Shown here: positions 37,403-46,700 of the stretch, piece after piece | Position numbering within the stretch: position 1 is the first letter of the stretch | Layout of the letters: the number at the start of each line of letters is the position of its first letter | DNA from: an uncultured bacterium | GTDB taxonomy: Bacteria; Bacteroidota; Bacteroidia; CAILMK01 | Direction of reading: 5' to 3' | Length of the DNA: 61,433 nucleotides | NCBI GenBank assembly: GCA_903829945.1 | Contig: CAIKRV010000091.1 | Location: forward strand, 1-61,433 | Translations under genes and position numbers: made by a program | Notes under the pieces: model-generated | Told to the model about the DNA's origin: nothing | The model's input: only the letters and a program-made list of their open reading frames with translations | Database searches by the model: none

Positions 37403-37951
37403 ATGAAATCATATATTAGTTTACTTCGAGGAATTAATGTCAGTGGCCAAAAGAAAATTCTGATGGCTGACCTAAAGTTATTATATGAACAACTGCAATT
37501 TGAACAAGTAAAAACCTATATCCAAAGCGGAAATGTATTATTTAAATGTGCAGACAAACACGATGAAGAAAAAATCATCCTAAAAATAAATAAAGCAATA
37601 TTTAAACAATATGCATTTGATGTAGCTATTTTATTGAGAGATCAATTAGCATTAGCAGAGATTCTTAAAAACAATCCCTATTTAAATAGAAAAGGGATTT
37701 TGGAAGATAGGCTTTATGTCACCCTATTGAGTGAAGAACCGGATAAGAAATTACTGGAAAAGCTTTTAGAAATACCTTTAAAGACAGACGAATTCCAAGT
37801 TAATGGAAAGGAAATTTATCTTTATTGCCCCGGCGGATATGGAGAAACCAAATTAAACAATAACTTCTTTGAATCAAAATTAAAACTTAAAGCCAGTACT
37901 CGAAATTGGAAAACGATAAATACCCTCTCTGAAATGTTATCAGAATATTAA
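37403..37951 (+). CDS. DUF1697 family protein
   Basis: Protein of 182 residues with the family opening SYISLLRGINVSGQKKILMA (about 3-22) and VKTYIQSGNVLFKC (about 37-50), then a conserved C-terminal TRNWKTINTLSEML. The family is widespread and uncharacterised, with a ferredoxin-like fold. No partner is obvious. It stands between the thioredoxin gene (divergent) and the carboxyspermidine operon, which has its own promoter, so it is probably transcribed alone. Confidence 0.9.
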   Translation: MKSYISLLRGINVSGQKKILMADLKLLYEQLQFEQVKTYIQSGNVLFKCADKHDEEKIILKINKAIFKQYAFDVAILLRDQLALAEILKNNPYLNRKGILEDRLYVTLLSEEPDKKLLEKLLEIPLKTDEFQVNGKEIYLYCPGGYGETKLNNNFFESKLKLKASTRNWKTINTLSEMLSEY

Positions 37952-37993
37952 GTATCTAATATTTTTTTAACCTGGCAGGATATAAGTATTTAA

Positions 37994-38025
37994 TTTGGTG
38001 GTAAAGAGGGAAAAACCTAATTTTG
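37994..38025 (+). promoter_or_regulatory. Promoter of the carboxyspermidine operon
   Basis: -33 TTTG (37994-37997) and -7 TAATTTTG (38018-38025) with a 20-nt spacer, a full consensus promoter. A leader of about 55 nt precedes the dehydrogenase ATG. Confidence 0.75.
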
Positions 38026-38087
38026 AACCAATATTTTAGAAATACACTTAATTCTTAACTATTTATTAATTTTTATCAATAATAATT

Positions 38088-39338
38088 ATGTCAAAAGTAC
38101 TCGTAATTGGATGTGGAAATGTAGGCAATGTAGGTCTGCATAAAATGGCTCAATTCCCAAAAACATTTACAGAAATTCATGTAGTGAGTCGTACCCAAGA
38201 AAAGTGCGAAACCACTAAGGAATCCATCAGGAAACGCAGCAAAGGCAAAGTAAATTTGCAAATACATGTTGGAAATGTTGGGGATAAAACTTTTTTCATG
38301 CAATTGCTAAAAGACATTAATCCGGCACTTGTGGTTAATTGGGGCAGTCCTTATGATAATTTGGAAGTCATGGATGTTTGCCTAGAGTATGGCGTCAATT
38401 ACATCGATACAGCATGTTATGAACATCCTGAAAAATATGGTTTTTCTTATAAACAACAATTGGCTAAAAATGCTGCCTTTAAGAAAAAGAATTTATTAGC
38501 CATTACCGGTGCGGGCTTCGATCCGGGTGTTTCTAATATTTTTAGTGCCTATGCGCGAGATTATATTTTTGACAGAATAGACAGCATAGATATTTTGGAT
38601 TGTAATGGAGGTTCAAAAGATAAAAGCATAAAATTTGCACCCAACTTTGACCCGGAAATAAATCTTAGAGAATTAATTCTTCCGATTAAATATTGGAAAA
38701 ACGGAAAATGGGTAGAACGTGGTAGATTGATTGACGAAAATGCACCATTTTTTGAATTTAATTTCCCGGAAGCCGGTAAGTTTACGCCATATCTTATGTA
38801 CCATGAAGAATTAGAAACTATTCCAAACCATATTCCGGGATTAAAAAGAATACGTTTCTGGATGACTTTTTCCCCGGCATACCTTACTTATTTAAGGGTA
38901 CTTTATGAAGTAGGAATGACCCGTATTGATACCATAGATTATAATGGCACTCCCGTAGTACCTGTAAAGTTCTTAAAAGCAATTTTACCGAAAGGAAAAG
39001 ATTTTAATAAAACCTATAAAGGCAAAACGAATATTGGGAATATTATTTCCGGTGTAAAAAATGGCAAGAAGAAAATAATTTACATTTATAATGTATGCGA
39101 CCATGCCGATGCCTTTAAAGAAACCGGTGGTAATGCCATTGGATATACTACGGCTATCCCTACTGTTGCCGTTGCCAAATTGGTTTTGGAAGGCAAATGG
39201 AAAGGCATAGGCGTAAAAAATACCGAAGATAAAGCATTTGATTCTAAAATATTTCTTGAAGAAATGGCAAAAACCGGCCTATCATGGAAAGTAAAAACCT
39301 TGAAGGAATTACCGGCTGCTTTAAAGAAAGAATATTAA
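38088..39338 (+). CDS. Carboxy(nor)spermidine dehydrogenase (saccharopine dehydrogenase family)
   Basis: Protein of 416 residues with an N-terminal Rossmann domain (VLVIGCGNVGNVGLHKM, 4-20) and the saccharopine dehydrogenase layout. VNWGSPYDNLEVMDVCLEYGVNYIDTACYE and ITGAGFDPGVSNIF (parts) are family signatures. It reductively joins aspartate semialdehyde with putrescine (or diaminopropane) to give carboxyspermidine (or carboxynorspermidine). The decarboxylase gene 18 nt downstream is what separates this from lysine-pathway saccharopine enzymes. Spermidine is the likely end product in Bacteroidota. Confidence 0.9.
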   Translation: MSKVLVIGCGNVGNVGLHKMAQFPKTFTEIHVVSRTQEKCETTKESIRKRSKGKVNLQIHVGNVGDKTFFMQLLKDINPALVVNWGSPYDNLEVMDVCLEYGVNYIDTACYEHPEKYGFSYKQQLAKNAAFKKKNLLAITGAGFDPGVSNIFSAYARDYIFDRIDSIDILDCNGGSKDKSIKFAPNFDPEINLRELILPIKYWKNGKWVERGRLIDENAPFFEFNFPEAGKFTPYLMYHEELETIPNHIPGLKRIRFWMTFSPAYLTYLRVLYEVGMTRIDTIDYNGTPVVPVKFLKAILPKGKDFNKTYKGKTNIGNIISGVKNGKKKIIYIYNVCDHADAFKETGGNAIGYTTAIPTVAVAKLVLEGKWKGIGVKNTEDKAFDSKIFLEEMAKTGLSWKVKTLKELPAALKKEY

Positions 39339-39356
39339 TCTCCTGAATTGAAAATA

Positions 39357-40553
39357 ATGTCTGAAATCGAAACTCCTTTCATTGAACCATGGATTGACAC
39401 CACTCATTGGAGTCTGGATGCCATACAAGCGCCGGAATCTCCATGTTATGTAATAAGTGAGGAACGATTAGAACATAATATGAAAATTTTACAAGAGGTT
39501 CAGCAAAGGACCTCTTGTAAAATATTAATGGCCTTGAAAAGCTTTTCCATGTTTAGTGTTTTTCCTTTGTTGCAACCGTACCTTGCCGGCGCTGAAGCCA
39601 GTTCCGTGAATGAAGCAAGATTAGGAGCGACTGAATTTGGAAAGGAAACTCATACTTTCTCTCCATCTTTTACAGAAAAAAATATCCATCAATATATTGA
39701 GTATTCTGACCATTTGGTGTTTAATTCTTTCTCCCAATGGGAAAGATTTAAACACCTCATCAAGGCCTCAGATAAAAAAATATCCTGCGGTATTCGAGTT
39801 AATCCTGAACATTGTGAAACTGAAACACCGATGTATGATCCTTGCGGTCCGGAATCACATTTTGGCGTTACCTTAGAAAATTTTCAAGGTCAAAATTTAG
39901 ATGGCATTGAAGGCTTGCACTTTCATAATTTATGTGAATTAAATGCAGATGCATTGGAGCGCACCTTAGCTGTATTTGAACAAAAATTCGGCACATATCT
40001 GAAGCAAATGCAATGGGTGAATTTTGGCGGTGGTCATCATATTACTCGCAATGATTATAACATTTCATTACTCTGTGATATTTTAATAAAATTCAAATTG
40101 AAATATCCTCATTTAGAAGTTTATTTGGAGCCGGGCGAGGCCATTGCGCTCAATGCCGGGGTACTCTTAGCATCAGTGGTAGATTTAACCCGCAATGGCG
40201 TTAATATTGCCGTTTTAGATGTATCTGCTACCACCCATATGCCGGATGTATTAGAGATGCCATATTTACCTACTATTCTCGATGCCAAAGCAGCCGAAAA
40301 TACGGATCAAAATGTTTACAAATTAGTTGGACCTACGTGCCTGACCGGTGATGTTATCGGAAAATATGCATTTTCTAAACCCTTAGAAATAGGTCAAAAA
40401 ATGTTATTTATGAATATGGCTATTTATACAATGGTTAAAAATACGACTTTTAATGGCGTTAATTTACCAAGCATAGCCATTCTTAAAAAAGATGGAAGTA
40501 TCCAAAAAGTAAAAGATTTCGGATATGAGGATTTCAAAAATAGATTATCCTGA
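39357..40553 (+). CDS. nspC: Carboxynorspermidine/carboxyspermidine decarboxylase
   Basis: PLP enzyme of 398 residues of the fold III (alanine racemase-like barrel) decarboxylase group. It removes the carboxyl group to yield spermidine or norspermidine. PLP-binding Lys61 lies in LMALKSFSMFS; GLHFHNLCE (about 183-191), NFGGGHH and LEPGEAIALNAG bind PLP phosphate; GPTCLTGDV holds the catalytic Cys. I choose the ATG at 39357 over a TTG 9 nt earlier. It forms an operon with the dehydrogenase. Its stop is 1 nt from the converging aminotransferase gene. Confidence 0.94.
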   Translation: MSEIETPFIEPWIDTTHWSLDAIQAPESPCYVISEERLEHNMKILQEVQQRTSCKILMALKSFSMFSVFPLLQPYLAGAEASSVNEARLGATEFGKETHTFSPSFTEKNIHQYIEYSDHLVFNSFSQWERFKHLIKASDKKISCGIRVNPEHCETETPMYDPCGPESHFGVTLENFQGQNLDGIEGLHFHNLCELNADALERTLAVFEQKFGTYLKQMQWVNFGGGHHITRNDYNISLLCDILIKFKLKYPHLEVYLEPGEAIALNAGVLLASVVDLTRNGVNIAVLDVSATTHMPDVLEMPYLPTILDAKAAENTDQNVYKLVGPTCLTGDVIGKYAFSKPLEIGQKMLFMNMAIYTMVKNTTFNGVNLPSIAILKKDGSIQKVKDFGYEDFKNRLS

Positions 40554-40554
40554 T

Positions 40555-41820
40555 TTATTTAGATAATTGCGCTAAGGCCTCGCTAAGTTTTTGCAACATT
40601 TGAGGTATTTCTTCTACCGCAATGGTTCCTACAGAAATTCTATACCATTCCGTATCCTTGGCACATCCGAAAGCAGTAAAAGGCACAATGGCCAAATGTG
40701 CTCGATCCAATAAATAAGAGGTTATATCTTCGGTACATTCCAAAACTTTACCTTCCGGAGTATGGTAACCTTTTAAGGAAAATTGCACGGATAAATAAAT
40801 GGCGCCCTGAGGGGCAATTATATTTACGGGAAAACCTTGATTTTTCAATGCAAGAATTCCTTCATAAATCAATTTAAATCTATCGGCAATTTTATGCTTT
40901 ATATCCTGCATGAATAAGGCAACGGCTGCTTCATTCTGCATAAATTTTGTAGTGCCCACTTGCTCCGCTTTTGCACTCCAGGCACCAATATGCCCCAGAA
41001 TGGCTTTCATTTTATTTATCACCTCAGGCGGACCAAAACTCCAACCAACTCTAACGCCGGTTGCAGCAAATGATTTAGAGATGCCATCTACAAAAATGGT
41101 ATAATCGCGCATTTCCGGACACAAACTTACCGGATTAAAATGCTCGATGCCATCCATTGTTAGCATCCAATAAATTTGATCAAATAAAACATATAAAGGT
41201 TTTTGTTCGGGCCCTCTCCTTTTATTTTCCTCAAGTACCAAATGACATATTTCTAAAAGCTGTGATTTGGTAAAAGCGGTTCCCGTAGGATTTAAAGGGG
41301 AGCATAATGCCAAAATCGTAGCTTCTTTTACAAACGGTTTTAATTCTTCCGCTAGCGGCATAAAACCATCTTCAGGATGGGTAATAATTTCAATTCTTTG
41401 TGCCTCGCTCAAATGGCAATAATGATTATTATTCCAAGAAGGTATAGGATATATTACCTTATCGTCCTTATCAATTAAAGTTTGATAAATTGAATATATT
41501 AAAGGCCTTCCGCCACCTGCTATTAAAATTTGCTCTACCGGATAATCTAATCCTTCATATTTACTAATAAATGCCCCGACAGCTTTGCGTAGTTCCATCA
41601 TTCCTTCGGCAGGCGGATAATTAGTTTCATTTTCATGGTAGGCATCAATAATCCCTTGCTTTAATGGTTCTGGAATAGGAAATAGTTTAGGATTAAAATC
41701 TCCGATCGTCAGGTTATAGATTTGTTTTCCCTCACGGATTTTTTGATTCACTTCAGCGGCCAAACGTATTATTTCTGAACCAATTAGATTTGAAGCTTTG
41801 ATGGAAACTTTTTTTGACAT
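40555..41820 (-). CDS. Class I/II pyridoxal-phosphate aminotransferase
   Basis: Fold-type I aminotransferase of 421 residues. Motifs: NYPPAEGMMELRKAVGAF (substrate entry), SPLNPTGTAFT (PLP Asn), LFDQIYWML, and the Lys block FVDGISKSFAATGVRVGW with the C-terminal substrate Arg in WYRISVGT. It resembles the AspB (aspartate aminotransferase) subgroup but is longer than the usual 395 residues. It may make aspartate for the kinase and spermidine route nearby, but is not in the same operon. The exact substrate cannot be read from the sequence. Confidence 0.85.
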   Translation of the reverse strand: MSKKVSIKASNLIGSEIIRLAAEVNQKIREGKQIYNLTIGDFNPKLFPIPEPLKQGIIDAYHENETNYPPAEGMMELRKAVGAFISKYEGLDYPVEQILIAGGGRPLIYSIYQTLIDKDDKVIYPIPSWNNNHYCHLSEAQRIEIITHPEDGFMPLAEELKPFVKEATILALCSPLNPTGTAFTKSQLLEICHLVLEENKRRGPEQKPLYVLFDQIYWMLTMDGIEHFNPVSLCPEMRDYTIFVDGISKSFAATGVRVGWSFGPPEVINKMKAILGHIGAWSAKAEQVGTTKFMQNEAAVALFMQDIKHKIADRFKLIYEGILALKNQGFPVNIIAPQGAIYLSVQFSLKGYHTPEGKVLECTEDITSYLLDRAHLAIVPFTAFGCAKDTEWYRISVGTIAVEEIPQMLQKLSEALAQLSK

Positions 41821-41840
41821 TAATCCTAGTATTTATGGGG

Positions 41841-41848
41841 CAAAAGTA
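41841..41848 (-). promoter_or_regulatory. -7 promoter box of the aminotransferase gene
   Basis: TACTTTTG on the minus strand, matching TAnnTTTG, 20 nt before the ATG. No -33 TTTG at proper spacing. Confidence 0.5.
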
Positions 41849-41932
41849 CGGAACTAATTTTCGATATTAGAAAACATTCAATGATAATAAATATCCACAG
41901 GGGATTTTTTATTGCCTTTTCAGGATAATTAT

Positions 41933-41946
41933 ATGATTTTCATCAT
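41933..41946. promoter_or_regulatory. CRP/FNR-like palindrome, distal site before the radical SAM gene
   Basis: ATGATTTTCATCAT: TGAT-N4-ATCA, the core form of an FNR-type site. Its centre lies about 107 nt upstream of the start of transcription predicted from the -7 box at 42033-42040, near the distances used by class I activators. Confidence 0.45.
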
Positions 41947-41997
41947 TAAAATCCCTGAAATTTTGTTGCAATTGCTGTAAAACTTCATTATTTGACC

Positions 41998-42009
41998 TGA
42001 TTATAATCA
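41998..42009. promoter_or_regulatory. CRP/FNR-like palindrome, proximal site before the radical SAM gene
   Basis: TGATTATAATCA, a perfect 12-bp palindrome of the TGAT-N4-ATCA form. Its centre is about 43 nt upstream of the predicted transcription start, close to the -41.5 position of class II CRP/FNR activation, and it takes the place of the missing -33 TTTG. Confidence 0.55.
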
Positions 42010-42032
42010 TGAACCCATGCTTGATAGATCTA

Positions 42033-42040
42033 TAATTTTG
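42033..42040 (+). promoter_or_regulatory. -7 promoter box of the radical SAM gene
   Basis: TAATTTTG, perfect TAnnTTTG. No -33 TTTG; the palindrome at 41998-42009 lies where it should be. The ATG is 31 nt downstream. Confidence 0.6.
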
Positions 42041-42071
42041 TCACGTTATCAATAAGTTAAATTATAACAGT

Positions 42072-43181
42072 ATGGAAAACAACAATAAATATATATTCTC
42101 TGAAAGACCAATGCTGGTGTATTGGGAAATAACACGTAGTTGTGACTTAGCATGCAAACATTGTCGTGCAGAAGCCCAACATACCAGAAACTCCCTTGAA
42201 TTGCAAGGCGATGAATGTTACTCAATATTAGACCAAGTTAAAAGTTTTGGCGCACCCTATCCGCAAATTGTACTGACCGGTGGCGATCCGTTAAATCATC
42301 CCGATTGGGAAAAGATTTTGATTCGTGCCAACGAAATCGGAATAAGTGTTGCCTTTGCACCCAGTGCAACCCATAATCTCACTAAAGAAGTATTCCAACG
42401 TTTAAAGGATTTAGGAGTACCTGCCCTCTCTTTAAGTTTGGATGGTGCTACCAGTCAATCCCACGATACCTTCAGAGGCGTAGAACATTGTTTTGAATAT
42501 ACCATGCAGGCATTGGGCTATGCACAGGAAGTTGGCATTCCTATTCAAATAAATACACTGGTATCCGGAAATACCCTACATGAATTGGAAGACATTTATA
42601 ATTTGCTGACCAATTTTAGCATTATGCGTTGGAGTGTATTCTTTTTAATATCCGTAGGTCGAGGAACAGCTTTAAAAGAATTAACTGCAGAAAAGACGGA
42701 GGAAGTTTTAGAATGGATTACAGCTAAAGCCAAGACCGCACCATTTGCCATTAAAACTACAGAAGCACCGCACTACCGTAGAATTTTTATTCAAAAAATG
42801 AAAAAATCCGGGGACCGTACAGTGAAATTAGCCTCATTGCCGGTATCCAGAGGATTTGGCATTAGAGATGGTAATGGCATCATGTTTATATCCCATTTGG
42901 GCGATGTAAATCCATCAGGTTTTTTAAACATTAAGGCCGGAAATGTAAGGCAACAAAATTTGGTAGATATATATAGAAACAGTGAAGTATTTTCTAAAAT
43001 CAGAAATCCTGAAAACTATGTAGGGAAATGCGGAATTTGCGAATACAAATATATTTGTGGCGGCTCCAGAGCAAGAGCTTATGCTGCTACCGGGAATTAC
43101 TTAGCCAGTGATAATCTTTGTTCTTATGAACCTGCTCATGCTAAGGAAGAAAACTTGGCAGCAGTGCTTCAAGAGATTTAA
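42072..43181 (+). CDS. Radical SAM/SPASM protein (TIGR04053-like, related to AhbD/NirJ)
   Basis: Protein of 369 residues. TRSCDLACKHCRAEA holds Cys24, Cys28 and Cys31, the CxxxCxxC site for the SAM-binding [4Fe-4S] cluster. LTGGDPLNHPDW is the GGE-like motif. The C-terminal SPASM-type cluster region reads GKCGICEYKYICGGSRARAYA and ends NLCSYEP, like TIGR04053 proteins and heme synthase AhbD. Such enzymes modify hemes or peptides. The gene stands alone with an FNR-like promoter, so an anaerobic role is likely. Heme-related function and peptide maturation are both open; no precursor peptide is visible nearby. Confidence 0.88.
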   Translation: MENNNKYIFSERPMLVYWEITRSCDLACKHCRAEAQHTRNSLELQGDECYSILDQVKSFGAPYPQIVLTGGDPLNHPDWEKILIRANEIGISVAFAPSATHNLTKEVFQRLKDLGVPALSLSLDGATSQSHDTFRGVEHCFEYTMQALGYAQEVGIPIQINTLVSGNTLHELEDIYNLLTNFSIMRWSVFFLISVGRGTALKELTAEKTEEVLEWITAKAKTAPFAIKTTEAPHYRRIFIQKMKKSGDRTVKLASLPVSRGFGIRDGNGIMFISHLGDVNPSGFLNIKAGNVRQQNLVDIYRNSEVFSKIRNPENYVGKCGICEYKYICGGSRARAYAATGNYLASDNLCSYEPAHAKEENLAAVLQEI

Positions 43182-43204
43182 ATCATATATAGTTTTAAAA
43201 TCAG

Positions 43205-43239
43205 CAAAGAGTTGTTTATGTTCTATAAACAACTCTTTG
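43205..43239. terminator. Bidirectional terminator between the radical SAM gene and the frameshifted gene
   Basis: CAAAGAGTTGTTTAT (43205-43219) and ATAAACAACTCTTTG (43225-43239) pair perfectly over 15 bp with a 5-nt loop, between two converging reading frames. The downstream U-run is weak in both directions, but the position and stem strength fit a terminator. Confidence 0.72.
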
Positions 43240-43242
43240 ATA

Positions 43243-43618
43243 TTATTCCTTTATCTGAACCATGCATTGCACTTCGGTTCTGGTCTTATACCATTCAATA
43301 CAACAAGCTTCAGGATCAATATCCGATTGACTGATTAATTGCTGAAAACAATTTCCGATCGCACTAAGATTTTGCATGTAGTCTTGAATGATTTCGGCAT
43401 AATAATTACCTTTTCTCAAAACCATTTGCTCTAACTGATGATCTAATGCTTCATTTAAAGATAATTCACTGGCTGCTGCATAATATTGAATTTTTCCATC
43501 CTTATCAGGATAGGAAATTCCATAATACATCCTTATCAGGATGATTGGTAATTTTAGTGTGAAGTGCCTGATGAGCTGCCATGATTCCTTCCGGGAAAGA
43601 ACTAGCCTTGACGAGCAT
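43243..43618 (-). pseudogene. Small conserved Bacteroidota protein gene, apparently frameshifted
   Basis: Two reading frames on the minus strand together resemble one protein of about 125 residues. The first (ATG at 43618, stop at 43505) gives MLVKASSFPEGIMAAHQALH and ends after 37 residues. The second (ATG at 43530) gives MYYGISYPDKDGKIQYYAAA through IDPEACCIEWY and VQCMVQIKE. The known family opens like the first and continues like the second in a single frame. A one-base frame change between about 43531 and 43560 would join them. A 15-bp direct repeat at the junction may explain the damage. Function of the family is unknown. It could also be a real short gene with its own start. Confidence 0.6.
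43497..43542 (-). repeat. 15-bp direct repeat across the frameshift junction
   Basis: CATCCTTATCAGGAT occurs at 43497-43511 and again at 43528-43542, 31 bp apart (not a multiple of three). Both copies encode Pro-Asp-Lys-Asp in one frame. The flanks differ, so it is a local copy rather than a tandem array. Confidence 0.7.
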
Positions 43619-43690
43619 TAGGTTTATATCACTATCGATAAATACTTTTTTTAATATTTTTAAAATACAAAAATATTAAAAAAAGCATTA

Positions 43691-43724
43691 AAAAGCCTCT
43701 GTCAGTTTTTGACAGAGGCTTTTT
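43691..43724 (-). terminator. Terminator downstream of nifJ
   Basis: AAAAGCCTCTGTCA (43691-43704) and TGACAGAGGCTTTT (43710-43723 region) form a 14-bp perfect stem with a 5-nt loop; on the minus strand the stem is followed by a U-rich stretch. It lies 12 nt past the nifJ stop. Confidence 0.9.
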
Positions 43725-43735
43725 AAAAATTTAAA

Positions 43736-46700
43736 TTACAGTTCTTTGGCCAAATCTTCCAAATGTTTCAATTTGCCGTCCGATAATTCCTTGGCTTCTT
43801 CAAACAATGTTTTTGCCAATTCAGGATTGGATTTATATACTGTTGAAAATCTGGTCTCCGACATCATATAATCTTGCAAAGACATCGTTGGAGGTTTTGA
43901 ATCTACCACAAAACGTGAACCTTTTTCTTTCCGCGGATCATAGCGGAACAAAGGCCAATATCCTGATTTTACTGCATTTACTTGCTGATCAGTAGCCTTA
44001 TTCATTTCAAAACCATGTGCTATACATGGTGAATAGGCCAATATAATAGACGGGCCATTAAAGGATTCAGCCTCATGTATGGCTCTTACTGTTTGTACAT
44101 CATTCGCCCCTAAAGCAATTTGTGCCACATATACATGCCCATAATTTACCGCCATTAAACCTAAATCTTTTTTTGCGGTTTTTTTACCGGATATGGCAAA
44201 CCTGGCACTGGCACCCAGTGGCGTAGATTTAGAAGTTTGTCCGCCCGTATTAGAATAAACTTCGGTATCAAGTACCAAAATGTTTACATTTTCATTGGAA
44301 GCAAGTACATGATCCACCCCGCCAAATCCAATATCATATGCCCAACCGTCTCCTCCTATAATCCACACACTTTGCTTTGCCAAAAATTCAGATAAATTTA
44401 ATAATCGTTTTGCATCCGTATCAGTTTGGTTTTTCAATATCAAATTCAATTGCTCTATACGTTTTCTTTGCTCTTCAATTCCAAGTTCTGTACTTTGGTC
44501 CGCATTTAATAAATCATCTGCCAATGTTCCAATTTTCTCCTTTAATTTTATCAGCAAAGTTTTGGCAGCATCAGATTTAAATGTAATGGCTTTTCGCATG
44601 CCTAATCCAAATTCGGCATTATCTTCAAATAATGAATTAGCCCATGCCGGTCCCCTGCCTTTTAAATTAGTAGTCCATGGGGTAGTCGGCAAATTTCCAC
44701 CATATATGGAGGAACATCCGGTTGCATTGGCCACCACAATTCTATCCCCGAATAATTGACTTAATAATTTTACATAGGGAGTTTCACCGCATCCGGAACA
44801 AGCACCTGAAAATTCAAATAACGGTTGCAAAAATTGGGATCCTTTTACACTGTTTGAATTTACTCTACTCCTTTCCAATTCAGGTAATCCTAAAAAAAAA
44901 TCCCAATTATTTTTTTCAAATTCATGAATGGGAATAGGATCAGCCATTACTAAAGCTTTATTCGAGGCACCTTCTTTTTTATTAATGGGACAAATCTCCA
45001 CGCATAATTGGCAACCTGTACAATCTTCCACGGATACTTGCAAGGAATAAGCTTCCTTATCTTTATTAAATTCCTTGCCTACCGAAGGATAACTTTTAAA
45101 AGTTTCCGGTGCGCTCATCAATAAATTCTTATCGTAAACTTTAGCACGAATGGCGGCATGCGGACAAATAATAATACATTTTGCACATTGCGTACATGCA
45201 TCTTCTATCCAAACCGGAACTTCAGATGCTATAAATCTTTTTTCATATTTTGAGGTTCCTACCGGAAAGGTGCCATCCACCGGCATAGCGCTTACCGGAA
45301 GACTATCGCCTTCGCCTGACATAATTTTTGCCAAGACATCCTGTACAAATTCAGGAGCATTTATAGATATATGGGATTTTTCTGGTCCTGCATTTGTTTG
45401 CATCGGATATTGTACCTCATATAAATGCGATAAGGCCATATCTACTGCATTAAAATTCTTTTGGACTACTTCATCACCTTTTCGTTTATAAGTCTTTTCT
45501 ATGGCTGATTTAATTTTTCGGATCGCTTCCTCTCTGGGCAATAAACCGGATACTGCAAAAAAACAAGTTTGTAAAATTCCATTTACACGATTGCCCATAC
45601 CGGTTTCTTTGGCCACCGATTGTGCATCGACAATATAAAACTTAAGCTTTTTAGCAATAATCAATTCTTGGGTATGCAAAGGAAGATGGTTCCATACCTC
45701 TTCTTGGCCATAAGGACTATTTAAAAGAAAAACGGCACCTTGTTTTGCAATGTCTAAAACTTTATATTTTTCTAAAAAATTAAATTGATGACAAGCTACA
45801 AAATCTGCACTTTCCACCAAATATGAAGAATTAATCGGCTTATTACTAAATCGCAAATGTGAAACCGTTAATGAACCGGATTTTTTTGAATCATAAACAA
45901 AATAACCTTGTACAAACATTTCTGTAGTATCTCCAATAATTTTGATCGTATTTTTATTTGCGCCAACCGTTCCGTCTGCGCCTAATCCAAAAAATACAGA
46001 TTCATATGCTTCACTATTTCGCTCTTTATTATAGGAAGAATAATCCAAACTTAAATGTGTTAAATCATCATTAATACCAATGGTAAAATGCTTTTTGGGA
46101 TTTGCCTTTTCTATTTCTTCATAGATGGCATTTACCATAGCAGGCGTAAATTCCTTAGAAGATAAACCGTACCTGCCGGCAATTACCTTGATTGGTTCAT
46201 TTCCTGAAAATGCTTCCATGCCTATCGTTTCTACAATTGCATTCACTACATCCTGAAATAAAGGCTCACCTAAGGCACCCGGCTCCTTCGTCCGGTCCAA
46301 AACTGCAATTGTTTTAACTGATTTTGGTAAAGCCTCCATAAATTTTTTGGCGGAAAATGGACGATATAATCGCACATTTAATAATCCTCTTTTTTGCCAC
46401 TTAGCACCATCTGCGAATAAAGCATCTTTTACAGCACCGGTACCGGAACCCATCATGACAATAACGTGCTCAGCATCCAAGTCTCCTACATAATCAAACA
46501 AATTATATTTTCTGCCGGTCAGTTGAGCAAATTGATGCATGGTTTCTTCTACAATATCCGGTAAGCGATTATAATATTGATTAGCGGCTTCTCTGTTTTG
46601 AAAAAACACGTCAGGATTTTGTGCCGTTCCTCTAATGATGGGCGCATTAGGATTTAATCCTCTATTTCTATGTTGATCCACCAAGTGATCATCAATCATT

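Noticed and set aside
34158-40553. Ectoine or lysine biosynthesis cluster
   Set aside because: No ectABC, dapA or dapB gene is present; the saccharopine-dehydrogenase-like gene is paired with nspC, which points to polyamine synthesis.
45150-45491. Open frame of 113 codons on the plus strand inside nifJ
   Set aside because: It is antisense to the ferredoxin-domain region of nifJ; its Cys and His residues come from the reverse reading of the cluster motifs. No promoter, no family match.
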